NCBI RefSeq assembly: GCF_041260155.1 | Contig: NC_091930.1 | Span: 49,149,402-49,213,401 of the forward strand | Length of the DNA stretch: 64,000 nt | Direction of reading: 5' to 3' | Source: Ptychodera flava | Taxonomy: Eukaryota; Hemichordata; Enteropneusta; Ptychoderidae | Shown: positions 1-12,265 of the stretch, one piece after another | How positions within the stretch are numbered: the first letter of the stretch is position 1 | Layout of the letters: each line of letters begins with the position of its first letter | Program-made: the position numbers and the translations under genes | Notes under the pieces: model-generated | Told to the model about the DNA's origin: nothing | Seen by the model: only the letters and a program-made list of their open reading frames with translations | The model's database searches: none

Positions 1-2
1 TA

Positions 3-146
3 TCTCTAGAAGAAGTATTTACCAGACCAATGGACAAACTGGACACAGTTTCTGGAGAACTTAGTACCGAAATACGGGATTTGAAAAGAGCTTTGTTGTA
101 TTTGAACCAGACTGCTACCGGACACGATGCGAGCGATAGAAAATGA
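3..146 (+). CDS. Possible C-terminal end of an unidentified protein (partial)
   Basis: The frame is open from the left edge to a TGA at 144-146 and gives 47 residues. They are rich in charged and hydrophobic residues in an amphipathic pattern (MDKLDTVSGELSTEI, RDLKRALLYLNQ), as in a short coiled coil. I do not recognise the family. It could be the last exon of a plus-strand gene lying to the left, or a chance open frame; the composition favours real coding, but the length is too short to be sure. No acceptor is visible in the window. Confidence 0.35.
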   Translation, partial: SLEEVFTRPMDKLDTVSGELSTEIRDLKRALLYLNQTATGHDASDRK

Positions 147-788
147 TGTGAGCAAAGATAAAGAAAACAAATCAACAACTTAAAGACAGACAGAGATATT
201 TTGTACAATATCATGACGATACTCTTTGAAAATTCAAGGATTGAACACTGAAAATAATGAAGACTTTCGACAAAATTAGTGGAGGGATTTGTAAAATTAG
301 CCAAGGAGCTGGTATCTCTTTGACAATATTGATAATTGTCACCAACTACCGCGTTCCAGTCAAGGTTTACCCGAGTATGTTGTCAAATCCAAGTCAAGCT
401 ACCTTGCTACAATGTTTTACGCTGCCAGAAATAAATTATGCAACGTCAAAATCGCCGGTATTAGAATTTCGCCATAGTCGAAATGACACTCTCCATAAAT
501 ACTGGAATGAATTTATAGTTTTTCATTAAATGTAGATCACTATATTTTGTTAAGTAATTTTTGGAAGATTAAGTGACATTAAAGAGTTACAACAAAAATT
601 GGCATTGTTGATGAATTACATTGATTGAGATTGCCCGCATCAGGAACAATTGGAGGTTTGAATTGATAATATTTCACGACTTGTTTTTAAAAATAAATTG
701 TTGACAGATATGATTGAAGTCTTTCATGTCTTGTGTAAAATTAACCATATTGCCAGTAATGTCAATCAGACGTAGAGAATGAACTTAC
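147..788. other. Non-coding stretch between partial plus-strand tail and gene A
   Basis: By analogy with gene B, the second Ig exon of gene A would be expected about 250 bp downstream of 789 on the minus strand. I found no matching Ig exon here. A 90-codon plus-strand open frame (257-529) shows no domain or splice context and is not called. Confidence 0.4.
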
Positions 789-1121
789 CAATCACGGTAA
801 CGGTTGCATAAGCAGATATCAGTGTATGATGAAAACAAATCCATTGTCCACTACTCTCTTTAGTCACTCTCTTGATGACCAGATTACTTTCTCCCTTTGA
901 TTTATCACCAGTTACGTCACAGCAATCATTGACTGAAGTACCATTGATGGCTATCCATGTATTGTCAAAGGCTTTACCGTTCAGTGGACGTTTTGACCAT
1001 ACAGGAAGTAGATAGTTTGATGTGTGCTCAGAGTAATTCACTGAACAATTCAGTGTCAATGTATCTCCTTCTCTGACGTATGCATCTTTTGGTGTAACTG
1101 CCCAGGAAATCGAACTCGTCA
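789..1121 (-). CDS. Gene A exon 2: N-terminal V-type immunoglobulin domain
   Basis: The exon is 333 nt, symmetric phase 1-1, with a T-rich acceptor and a GTAAGT donor. It encodes one Ig domain: YVREGDTLTLNCSV (strand B Cys), a Trp in VWSKRP, WIAINGTSVNDCCDVTGD, ESNLVI, and SSGQWICFH (strand F Cys), ending ATVTVIG. N-glycosylation sequons (NYS, NGT) are present. The layout resembles the first Ig domain of nephrin/Kirrel proteins. Compared with gene B, the beta-B strand and the NGTSVNDCC block are nearly identical, while the stretch around NYLLPVWSKRPLNGKAFDN differs strongly. Confidence 0.8.
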
Positions 1122-2671
1122 CTGAAAAAAAAAATATGTACGCATTTTTTAAAATATATAGCCATAACCAATCGGGTTATGTTTTGATGAAGCCATGGTT
1201 GTGTGCCAGGTACCAATCCAATGTAGATTGTACGGAAATATGCAAATCATTTTGTGGACATTTTTTAAAAAAACTTGATCGCCACCTGTGTGATATATAC
1301 CAGAAAAGATCATAAATCAATATTACCCCGTTGTACGCAATCGACCGGGACATTTTTCCTCTACGGTACCTGCACGCCCGACTCTTGCGTGCTTAACGAT
1401 GCCATACTCTCGTGATTTTTTTTACGGAAAGTTGATCCGATAAATTCAGACATGGAAACACGGAAGGCATGCCAAACGAAATGTTATGTAGCTAAAGTTT
1501 AGCAGAATAGGGCTGCCGTATAGCTTAGTAACGCTCAGCTCATTTTGTACCGCTCACTGTGGACGCCGTACTGGGCAATAAACTCGAAAGCTAAACCTTA
1601 TTAACGAAAGTTAAACTGAATAAATTTGTACCATAATATCTACGGAAAAGTGATAGAGAAGGCTTAAAATATTAAGCCATTCGATGAATGACGAGAATTA
1701 AATTTCCTATCACATAAAATATGTAAAATCTCAATCAGAATCGGAACCTACAGCGCGGTGTTGAGCTATCGAAGCAGCCTGTAGTCTGAACTCTGCAGCG
1801 CTGTGGATGTGTTATCGTCAGTCGACAACAAAAGAGAGTTTCCATCAAGTGATAAAAGTTTGAAGGTATGTACTTGAGCGATATGTGTCGCTGCAAACAG
1901 CAATGTAAAACATTGATGACCGGGATCGGGATTGATGAGTTGACACTTGCGAAGACATGTGACGGCAGCGTTGTGCCCTCAGGCATGCAATAAAGTAATC
2001 TGGGTCGGATTTCGTCGAATGGAACCTTTCGGGCTCGTAAAGATCATACACTTATGATATATTTTTAAGCCGCGACATCTCCTAGAATATGAATTGTTTC
2101 TACCGTATCAGTTTATTTACTTCATAAATATCGAAAATATTACAGAAAACTCTGTATACTGCTGCTATGTGCCTTTAACCGACTACCTCTGGCCGGCTTT
2201 CTTTAGCATTGGGACAGCGCGAGGCAATGATTGACAAGCTCACGTGACCCAATCCGTATGTCTCCTCGGTTGAGATTACTTCCTGTGTATCAAAATTCCA
2301 ACTTGATCGGATTTATGAGTGAATGTACCCGTAATTATTTGCATATCTCCTAGGTGATGGGCGTTTTGCTCATTAAATGAAAGTAATCAAATACTACTTG
2401 CACTAAACATTGTTTAGAATATCAAGAGCTTTAGGCAACCCTGCAGATAATTTCGTCTTTAGCCTGATGGTTAGGTGTTTATTTCAGGAGTCTTGTAGTC
2501 CGATATGCATTTCTAAGTATCTAGTCACTGAACACACTTCCCTGTATCGTTTTAGTGACGAAATAATGTATTTGAAATGAAGAAATTTGAATACTACGTA
2601 CCTGGTTTAGTGGTACAGACAAGTACAACTAACATAAGTGATAATATACTTGATAATTGTACCGTAGCCAT
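789..2671 (-). CDS. Gene A: Ig receptor paralogue, 5' end (exons 1 and 2 of a gene leaving the window on the left)
   Basis: Two exons are supported: 2602-2671 (signal peptide) and 789-1121 (V-type Ig domain), both ending in phase 1 with good splice sites. Spliced, they give a signal peptide directly followed by a V-type Ig domain closely related to the first Ig domain of gene B at 44304-44633. Gene B continues into more Ig domains, FN3, a membrane helix and a kinase domain, so A probably encodes (or encoded) a similar receptor, but the rest lies outside the window. Both exons of A are intact, unlike the signal exon of B. The intron (1122-2601) shows nothing recognisable. Confidence 0.7.
2602..2671 (-). 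CDS. Gene A exon 1: signal peptide
   Basis: The exon opens with ATG and encodes a short N-terminus, a hydrophobic core (ILSLMLVVLVC) and a polar C-region (TTKP), a textbook signal peptide. It is 70 nt (23 codons plus one base), so it ends in phase 1 at a GTACGT donor and joins in frame to the phase-1 Ig exon at 1121. The homologous exon of gene B (two copies near 45.5 and 46.5 kb) is 69 nt and out of frame, so this copy shows the intact ancestral state. Confidence 0.7.
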
Positions 2672-4199
2672 GAGGAAGCAAAACTATTAAAATTAAGCAA
2701 ACGATGATCTTTAATGTCATGATACATATTAGGAGAGAATGTCTTTTGACCTTTTTGCATTACAGGCAAGAATCAGCAATCTTCCTAAAATTTCACATGT
2801 TAGACAGTCAAACATACCAATAGCAATCACCGTTGACCTTTATTACCTGGAATTTATTCTTAGTGTAGAAAAGTGACTTTTAGAAAAAAAAATCGACGAG
2901 AAATGCGTCTATTACAAAATCATATGCTGTGATGTTGGCAATTGTTTTTTCCGTTACTGCACTTAGGACCTTTCTGAATTGGAAACGTGGTTCATAGATT
3001 GATTCCCTCGCACTGAGACACAAGATTACTAGTGAGTTTTTAACAGCACGAGGTGTGCCAAGATGAGTCATTGTTCTCGAAACAAAGAACAACTCAAGTC
3101 ATGGATTCAAAATCGGCAGTTCTTTTTCGGGAAAATCTCCCGAAAACTGATGCAGGGTCAGGCCGTAACAATAAACAGCCCTGCCACGCAGAGCATGTCC
3201 GATAATAGAGAAGTATTTTGCTGACCTTGACCTTAGCCACAGCTATCGCTGTTGCCGTTCAGTACTGTCCTCGTCACGACTCTCATTTCGTCGTATTTTA
3301 CTTATCGGGGTCCATTAATTTGTAATGTCAAACTGAGCAACACATTGACCAATGCTTTCAATTTCAAAGCAATTCTTGACGGAAACTCTGTCGTCGATTG
3401 TCCACAGCGTTCATTTAACACCTGTACCGATAGAAACGTGTACATCGACCCCGTCACTTACTGTCAAGGCAGAATGCACCTCGGCACAGATATTTATAAT
3501 CTCGAACTTTCACAATACTCTTTTCTACCGCTCTTAGGGGCTAATTTCAAGCTTATGGAGTAAATTAAGTTTCTCTAGACAGACTTAGGTTTGTGAAAGT
3601 CGGGAATGCTATTTTTCCAAAGAGAAAAACACGTGGATGGGTTCATTTTAAATTTACACTCTAAGTAAATATTTGATATGTTTCTCTTTGATCAACATGA
3701 GCATGGTGACCTCTGTGTTTTATTCCTAATTGAAAAGAAAAGGATTGAGCAAAAGTAGAAGTTTTTCCACTGTCGAGGAACGAACTACCTTTATGTAATT
3801 GAGGATATGTATCATCCTTCGTCAAATATCCTGGTATTTTGTGCTTTCATGTCACTTCACTACAGACGGTGCAATTCAGATATAGACACTATTTATCCCG
3901 TTGAACATAAGGTTTCTACCGTCATCACCAGGTAGGACTAGCGCAATGACAAGTGTGGGTGCGAATCCGGCGCACGACGGGCGACTCTGTTCAGCTCAGC
4001 TAAAATCCGATCTAGTTGAAATTGTGATACACCGAATGCCATCTTTACCAATCAAACATACGGATTCGGTCACGTGAACTTGTCTATAATTGCGCCAAAA
4101 GAAGTCAGCCATCGGCTGGCAGGGGGCATCACCGCACCAGCGGCTTTCATCCACATTGTTATGACTAGAGTTATTTAAATATAATAATAATATTTTAAT
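2672..4199. other. Intergenic, no gene supported; diverged repeat at about 2985-3120
   Basis: Segment 2985-3120 resembles 49640-49790: both have TTCCCTCGCA, a GTGTGCC block, an AACAAAGA block and a TTGGATT/ATGGATT block in the same order. This suggests two old copies of one dispersed element. A 103-codon open frame at 3252-3563 (+) has no recognisable domain. Confidence 0.4.
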
Positions 4200-5735
4200 A
4201 ATAATATTTATTTCTTTAAAAACGCCTTCCGTGTAAAAACAACACCTCAAGGCGCAGAACATACCAAGCTAAAGTTTAAAAAAATTACAGATTTAAAATA
4301 CTAATAAAAACAATCTTTAAAAAGGTAAGTTTTGACATGAGATTTAAAAACATCATAGTCGTTAAAACAGCGGAACTCAGATGGAAGCTTATTCCACAGC
4401 TGTGGAGCTGAAATAGCAAATGACCTATAACCATAAAAAGTGGTTTTACCAATTGGCTGATGCAAACTTAGTGCACCCTCAGCAGTCGACCGAAGAGTGC
4501 GACCAGGAACACGGATATTTAAAAGTTCTTTCAAATACAGAGGAGCAATGTCATGTAAAACTTTGTAAGTTAAACAAAAAGTTTAAACTCGATACGCTTA
4601 TGAACCGGAAGCCAGTGTAAACTATACAGAATATGATCTGCTTTCTTAGTCAGTGTGACCAAACGTGCAGCAGAATTTTGAACCAATTGTAATTTCTTGA
4701 GTTGATAATGTGGTAAGCCAAAAAGCAAACTGTTACAATAATCAAGCCTGGGTGTTATGAATGCATGAACTAATTTTTCAGTGGAATTACTATCTAGAAG
4801 TTTGCGTATTTTACCAATTTTCCATAGAGCAAATGCAGCAGATTTACAAATATTGTTAACATGGGCTGACATGGATGCTGATGCATCTAGAATTACACCA
4901 AGGTTACGAACTACAGGAGAGGAATTGATGCTGATTTCACCAACCTCCAAGTTCGTGATCGTCCCAGATTGCTGAACTTTGAGGAAAATCTAATAACCTC
5001 TGTCTTACTGTCATTCAGAGCCAACATGTTGTTACACATCCAAGGACAGAGCCCTGACGTATCTCCTCGATGCAATTTTCAATTTGTGAAATAGGGACAG
5101 AAGCATGAGAACAAGTAATATAAAGCTTGGAGTCGTCAGCGTAGAACATTGTTTCTAAACCATGTCTTGTAATAATGTCCTGAAGGGGTGTCGTGTATAG
5201 ACTGAAAAGAACAGGACCAAGGACAACCTTGTTCAAGGTATTCTTATCAAGACCTGGTTTTTTTAACAGTGGTCGAACAATTGCAGATTTACATGACTGA
5301 GGAAAATCACCTGTGACAAAAGAACAGTTAATTATATGTGTAATAACAGGAGCTACTTGATACAAACACTGTTTCAACAACACTGTAGGTATGGGACCCT
5401 GCTTAGATGATTTTGCAGGTAAATTACTAATAAGACCTTTGACAGTGTCGACCGAAATCAAATCAAAAGAACTCAGACTGAAACTTGACATGGAAACAGG
5501 GTCAGATGGTTGAACAAAGGAAAAGTTCTCACGTATCTTAGCAATCTTACTGCGAAAGAAATCTGCAAAGATATCTGGTAAAGTAGTGGGGTCCAAGTCC
5601 GGTATGACTGAAGCAAGTGCGCCTTTCGTGCCTGTGATGTTATCAATGATCCGAAAAAGCCTTTTGTATCAGATCCAACGATGCGGTCATTGTAATAGGA
5701 TGCATGCGCATCACGAATATATTCAGATATATTAA
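4200..5735 (-). mobile_element. Degraded non-LTR retrotransposon (LINE), reverse-transcriptase region
   Basis: Minus-strand fragments in several frames assemble into the middle and end of a LINE ORF2. In order they are a linker (DPTTLPDIFADFF), RT segments (PLLKKPGLDKNT, then LGPVLFSLYTTPL), the catalytic box with MFYADDSKLYI, and the post-RT region (VVRNLGVILDASASM, ITPRLDYCNSLLFGLP, LHWLPVHKRIEFK, SAPQLWNKLP). Roughly the central part of the RT between KNTLNK and LGPVLF is deleted, and there are further frameshifts. The YADD motif itself is intact. Style is of the CR1/L2/Jockey group. There is no endonuclease, so the copy is 5' truncated and dead. The 3' side ends in an A/T-rich run near 4170-4220. 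Confidence 0.85.
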
Positions 5736-8506
5736 AGAAAAGGTAACAAAAAGATTGAAATAATAGTTATTATTCGAGGGATGTTATGGATTTCATAATA
5801 TCACAAGCTTACGATCTTGGCTAGGCCGAAAAGTTCCGTTCGATGGCAAGCTCTGTGATCAAGACTACGTATCCGACCACAACGGGCCTTTACCGGTCCC
5901 CATCGGTGTCATTTCGTCATCTCAATCCCCGTCGTCAATGTTCACTTCTTACTCAGTGACTTTGATGTTAGCAATGACACACACATCTAACCAGTAGACA
6001 CCTCTACATTTTGTGTCTTGACGGAAATTCTTTTCTGTTGTCCGAGTCGACTTTCCTTAATCCATCCACAACACTGAACCGCAGTAGTGCAGAAATCAGG
6101 CTACGTCACAGCCAAACGCATCTGCTGCAGGTCCGATTCCGATCGAAAATTTACTGTACTTATATTTGATGAATGAGATTTATCGTTATTCCTCAAATGA
6201 ACTTTTTTGTTTTGTTTCTTCTATTTCACTCTCTAGAATGTCATACTGTTCTTATTTATTCAGTTGAACTTACGGTGAGATGTAGTTTTCGGTTTTTCAC
6301 CGAGGTACGACGTCAACATTGAGCCATACGACTGGAGCCGCGACGTTATTAAGCAATTAAATCGATCGACGGCAGTCCCGTTCTATTTTTTGAATAAAGC
6401 TTCAGCTACCCAAAATTTTGTTGAACGTGCGTTTCATTTTTTCCATTTCTGAATTTTTCACATCACCATTTCGTTAAAATATCACGAGAGCACGCTATGG
6501 ATCACGACAGATCCGCCTGTCCACGGAAGCGGCGCGGCGAAATGTATGAACGGTATTTAGTGCATGAAAAAAAGTTTCGGTTGATGTCGTAGGACAGGGG
6601 TAATTCCCATTTTTTACCCGTTCTGTTCTACGTCAAACAGGTGGCCATTCACGGCAGTTCATGTGATTATAACTCAACTTCAATACAATGCATTGTATGG
6701 ACATTTCTTGATGGTCGTAAATATGTAGATATACACCAGCTTTGTTGACATGTACGTCCATATTAAAAATTGAGCAGAGTAAATATTGAAACAGCAAGAC
6801 TTGAATTTAGTTTCGATACCTGAAGCTTCAGTTTCATATGTTACTTCACGGTCCCTCCACAGGGACCGTGCTTACTTCGACAGCTTCGCCGAACAATGGC
6901 GTTAATAATTACTGCATTAACCTTGCTATAATTATGACTCACTATATGTAAACGACATTGCCGATGTCAAGTGATAAAAAGGAGCCTGTCTATAATACAA
7001 GAAAGAAAATTGTAATAAATCCCCTAGAAAATGTGTAGTTAATTCGGTAATTATTGAACTAGTCAAGAAAATAACTTGGCATGTAAGCACAGCTTATCAT
7101 TCATAATACATACTGTTAAAATGCAAGAGCATTAAGAGAGGTTCCATAAAATTTGGTTTTAAATCAAAAATAATGTCAGATATCCATTTCTTGAATTTCA
7201 TAGTCATAAAGAAAACAGGATGAACAACTATATTCAGCTAGGTAAGTCAGATAGCAACATACATTAAAGTTGAAAACTTTGACCGCAGTAGGCGTTTAGA
7301 AGATTGTGCTCTGTAAAGTATTTCTACGTATCTACTAATTTTACAAACGATTATCTTATGATACACAATAAATTTTTAACTGAAGAGAGTATTTAATGCA
7401 AAAGGAGCTTTAAAGCATTTGAACAGAGATCGTTTGCTATTATACTGTATTATAATTGACAAATTGAAAACAACATGGCGTTACTTTGTTATCTTGTACG
7501 ATTATCTTGCTTCGGCTTTGAGTTCCATGGCTTGACGTTTACACGTGTACAGCGGCAGGGTTTAATTGACTAACACGTGATGAACCACTATTTGGATACA
7601 GGACTTGAAAAGGAATAAAACGTACCTGTCAGTTTTCCAGATTTTTGCTCCGCACCACACACGTCCTTCACGTCTGCAGACAAATAATGTGAGGTGTTCA
7701 GCTCATTACAATGGAATGCCACTTTGATTTATTGCAAACTCCAGCCCACGCGTAAATATAAGAGCTATGCTTACCGGTACGCGTGTAGGCACCTGTAGTT
7801 ATTGTCGTCGAGCTTGTTATTGCCAATCGAAAATAGATCCCTACACAGAGCACTCTTCAAAATAAAAGGATTAGTTTGGAGTTTGTTGACCACAATACGA
7901 ATTCGATGAGTATGTCATGATTTCACAGGCGCTAAAACATAACCATGAAACAATCTTTCCGATTGGTCAATGACTCTACGTCTATGATACAAAATGGACG
8001 TGAATTAAAGTGCTACACTGAAGAGAATGTCGACATAAACGACATTCAATACGACGTTTACCAAAGGAAACCAAATAAAAAAACAAACAGGCAAACATGC
8101 AAACGAAGAATTCAGGAAGAATGGTCAAAGTCTACTTCTTCTCAAACAACTTTACGTCGAAACAGCCGCTAGCATCGTGATGGTACTTGACTCGTGTTGA
8201 ACTACATTGTGATATGCTAATGCTTAAAGTACCAATGTCCACCGTACTGTTTTATTGCTCCTTGTCACTTTGTCCTTTAAAGTAACCATCAACTGTTTTG
8301 CATATAAAAGTTCATTTACAGTACCCTGTGAGTCGCTATTTATCCTGTCTCACAAAGGGGACGCTATAGGAATTTATTTGAATGTTATGCAGATGTTCAA
8401 GCCAACTGGTGGAATTTTATTAAGTTTCTGGATCCATTTAGGTTATTTTTGTTGCCGGAACTGATCATCTAGCTCATTGATTTTTAAATTTGCAGAAATT
8501 GTAATA
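5736..8506. other. Intergenic, no gene recognised; one short hairpin
   Basis: AT-rich sequence without a supportable gene. A 24-bp hairpin lies at 6847-6870. A 75-codon open frame at 7945-8172 (+), lysine/arginine-rich at its C-terminal half, has no family I recognise and no splice support. Confidence 0.4.
6847..6870. repeat. Short perfect inverted repeat (CACGGTCCCT/AGGGACCGTG)
   Basis: Ten-base arms CACGGTCCCT and AGGGACCGTG are separated by CCAC. Related GTCCCTC sequences occur at about 24520-24585 (imperfect) and as a perfect 34-bp palindrome at 52445-52478, so this looks like a small dispersed hairpin family. Confidence 0.6.
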
Positions 8507-8780
8507 TCATTGATGCCGTTGCAGGCAGTATTGAAATGAGTGGCTATGCTTATTGAAACGAAGTCTGAGTGATTTCTTAGTCTCCCCCACATATTGTTTT
8601 GAGCAACTTTTGCATGAGACAACGTATATTAGGTTCTTACTATAACAGCTTATGTTGTTTCTGATTTCATTGGTGGTATTATTGGCAGTGCTAGCGAAAT
8701 CGTAATATTTGATGAACATGTGCCTCCACTGCATGCCCTCGTTGATTCACATTTTACGAAACCAGGTTTGGGTGGGGTGG
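8507..8780 (-). mobile_element. Penelope-like retroelement fragment (GIY-YIG endonuclease)
   Basis: The minus-strand frame reads NLIYVVSCKSCSKQYVGE followed by TKKSLRLRFNKH. This is the GIY-YIG nuclease signature as it appears in Penelope-like elements (usually IYLISCKKCGKQYVGET..SLR.RFN.H). Upstream of it, in another frame, is STRACSGGTC, matching the cysteine-rich lead-in of this domain, so at least one frameshift is present. The reading frame stops at 8507. No reverse transcriptase part was recognised nearby, so this is a short dead fragment. Confidence 0.8.
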
Positions 8781-11700
8781 ACTTAGCGACGTCAGAGTAT
8801 ACAAGAAACTGTGGTATGATATTATAGATATATTTGTATCGTTTGTTTACATCTCTGTGATTTGTGTAGAGTCTTGAAGCGCGAGGAAATAACCTTTTTT
8901 TTTCAAGCCAGAATGAAGGAGATTAAAAGTGGTGACAAGGGAGATACCGTATAGGGTTGTTTTGTTGTATTGCTAAAATGGTTATTCTAGGGATGGCCTT
9001 TGCCTATTTTTCATATCAAACTAAGTTCATGACTCAGGTCAAACAAGAACGAATTCGTTCCTTAAGCGGACCACAAGCTTTACATCTTTAACTATGCTTT
9101 CGTTTACTCTTACCGCAGTTTGAATTGGCTGCATGATAGAAACAAAAGCCCCCGTTTAAGTGTTTTCGTTATTTTAAGTAAAGCTTTTACCCAAAACAAT
9201 ATTGGATTCGAAATTTAGCGTTCCTCTCACTTTAATTAGCTTTTAAGCTACATCATTAGGATCATATTGAATGCTCCTTGAAAAAAGTACAAAAAAAAAA
9301 AATCGGCAACACAACATACATTTTCTTAGACCAGGGGATGTGCCCAAATAATAATTTGCGTATACTTTTTAATTGAGATAATTGTTACTTTATATTGACT
9401 AAATTTGCCACCCTTTGCAGAAGCCTTTATTGATGGCCTTGGCAACTGCAGCTTCAAAGTTCATTCACCTGAATGACTATTCAGCCCAAGAGTATGCAAC
9501 AACAACTGCTCACGCATGCGCGTAGGGAAATTTGTGTATATTCAATGATCAGAGGTCATCTGCAGCATGCCCTACAAAACGCCTTTAAGTGATTTATGTG
9601 AGGTGTGGATTTGTTAAGCCTTTAAACACGGCTGACAGGTCTTACGTAGGGACCTTCGCCGTGAATCGCTCTTTGAACATTCTTGATGTTTCTGTGTATC
9701 TCACTTTGTGTCAGTCAGTATCATGCAGTTTTTGTGGTCAGCAGAATCAAAATGTGTTCATCGTTGAAACTGAATCACCTACAATCACATATAGCGGATG
9801 GTTCTGGTAGCCTAGTGTTGTTACTCACTATGCCCTATTGCCCTTTGGTCTTATCGAAACTAAAGCATAGTATTATGTTGCTAGACACGTGAAGATTGCG
9901 GCCTTTGAAGAGAATCGACATGACTGCCGTTATCACTGTGTAAATGGGCAAGGCACCCGAAAACATAAACAAATTAAAGGATCGTTTCTAGTAGGAAGGT
10001 TAATCAAACGTTGGCCATCATAATATTTCGTTGTGTGAAAATTTAAATAAGCGAAGCTATGTTTCAAATATGATGTAATTATGCTTACTGGAGATCCCCG
10101 GCAGCTAAGAACGAATAAAGTCTAAAGTCTCTTGCATGCTATTATGTCGGGATATGGCTAACAGATTATGTTACAGAATCTTGATTTCATTTGTTGCGAA
10201 AAACAAACAAACAAAAAACACCAACAAACCAACTCCCTCACAAAATCTGTTACGCCCAGAAGTTACAGCCATTTGTTTCTTCATTGATCACAGGTTTCTC
10301 TGGACATTAGTAGGGGCGCAGAAAAATTTGGGAAGAAAAGTTTCATTTTCAAAGAGATAGGCTAGTCCATTAGAAGTTATGCTTTGTTAACGTTCAAGGG
10401 GGATGCCATGACTTTTGTGTCTATCTCTTACCCTCTCCCCTCAATCCCTTTTTCATTTTCTTTCGCCATCTCCATCTCCACATCCCCTCCCTCATTCCAT
10501 CTCTCCTTTGTCAGAAGAATCAATACTTGAAGAGGACAAGATTAACTAATGCAAAGAAAAGTCAAATATTCTCGATAACCAAAACTGGCAATTACAAGAG
10601 AATACTTAGGACGAGAGTCCTTTTTAGTTTTGCAAGCTAGGTATTGTTACACAATCGCCATTGCTCTGAGGTCCAAGTCCACTTTAGGCTGATTGCCATG
10701 GCTACTGTTAGTGGATCAAGTAGGATGTCTGCCCCCACGGTCAGGCGAACTCAAGACTTTCGACAATTTTGGATTCATGCCTCCGCGCTCGTCACTTAAG
10801 GTATTCCCAATGTGTATCAAACACAATCTAGTTCGGGATGCGGAGGCAATCAACGTATAAACCCCGCTTTCGGAAAAACAGTAACCACACACCTACCAAA
10901 AAGGTGATGTTTGTTTCAGCCCAATCTCAATAATCGAGCGAGTTGTTAGATTGTTCCATCTGATGGGTAGTGGTTCAACATTACTGTAAAGTAACCATTT
11001 TGTCAAATCTTTCACATCTGCAGATTCCTTCGAAATTAAAGAAAGAAAATCACGAGACAAAATAAATGTAAACTACAGGTTGTTTCGTGCTACACCAAAA
11101 GTATACTTAATCGCCCAAAAGAGGACAACGTTTTTTAATTCAATTTACAAATTTATTGAGATTCCACTTTGATGTCTACCCGATCCAAACACTACAACGG
11201 ACTCTGGCTTCTCGTAGGTCCATCTTTTAAAGAGCTTTAATACTTTGTTGCACTCTGCTCTTGGAGATAATAAAAACCTGTCCCATATTATGTAGTTAAA
11301 AAATAAGCAACACATCTTAAGACGACATCATCATTTCGTTCGAAAGTTAAATCACCACTGTGAGTGAGCACTGTTTAATTAATCAGATGGCGCTACATAC
11401 AAGTATATCTTGTAGGCGAGATCGATTGTTCGATAGTATGTCATTAATCACTGTGAACATTATTCATGCGCATTTGGAAAATTCAAGGTCTTATTTTTCA
11501 TATATAAACATTCTGACCGAGTACGTAATTTCGAAATTAACTGAAACCCTAACCTAAACTAACCTTACCCTAACACTAAACGCTTGCACAAATTACGATT
11601 ATCTGTAAGCATAGTTGCGTCAGTTAGCAGCTGTGAAATAAGAATGATTTGTAACGTGCCTTAAGTATACAGTCGCTGTCAATGAGACTACTATGGAATC

Positions 11701-12111
11701 CCGAGTATGCGTTCCATCCTTATTTATACCCTCAGGCGATACTCAGTAGTGTTTGATAAAAGTTGTGCCCAATGGAAGTGTACAAAAGGTTAAAAAGTCC
11801 CATGGTGCGATAGAAAATATTGATTTCATGACTGCAGAAGTCGAGCGAAAGCCAACTTCCTGCCAAAGCAGTAGCAAGATACTTTTCATGCTAACAATAA
11901 TTTATGCTGAGAAAGTCTTGTTCAAATGTTTCATGTTATAAGGAAGTGGTCCTGTTATACACCACCAATTTACAAGTAGGGAACAATATGTATATTTTAT
12001 TATATTTTTCATTGTAAGCCTCTTAACATGGCAATAAAATTCAGCAACAGCCCCATTGTAAATGTAATCGTGGGCTCAATCTTAGGAACAAATCAATTAC
12101 TATCATCTCAC
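8781..12111. other. Intergenic, nothing recognised
   Basis: No domain, RNA gene or large repeat was recognised. A short telomere-like run (CCCTAACCTAAACTAACC and neighbours) at about 11547-11575 is interstitial and degenerate. Confidence 0.4.
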
Positions 12112-12265
12112 CAACATCTTGTCCCAATATAAGTTTTTGAGTCATTGATTTTACCCTTGCGCGTCGTGGCCTGTCTCCGATGATTTTATTGTTAACGATC
12201 GTTGTATTGGAAGTCAGCATTCTCATCAGAACCGTAACACTTATTGTAAAAACATTTGATGTCAT
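12112..12265 (-). CDS. Possible first exon encoding a secreted N-terminus
   Basis: An ATG-initiated frame of 51 codons plus one base ends at a GTGAGA donor in phase 1. The start (MTSNVFTISVTVLMRML) is weakly signal-peptide-like and is followed by a possible sequon (NTT) and a basic RPRRAR cluster that resembles a furin site. The phase-1 end would suit splicing to an Ig exon, as in gene A. No downstream exon was found, so this may be chance. Confidence 0.22.

Noticed and set aside
3252..3563. 103-codon plus-strand frame
   Set aside because: No domain, no splice context and no coding-like composition; probably chance.
11547..11575. Telomeric repeat array
   Set aside because: Only a few imperfect CCCTAA-like units in the interior; too short and degenerate to mean a chromosome end or fusion.
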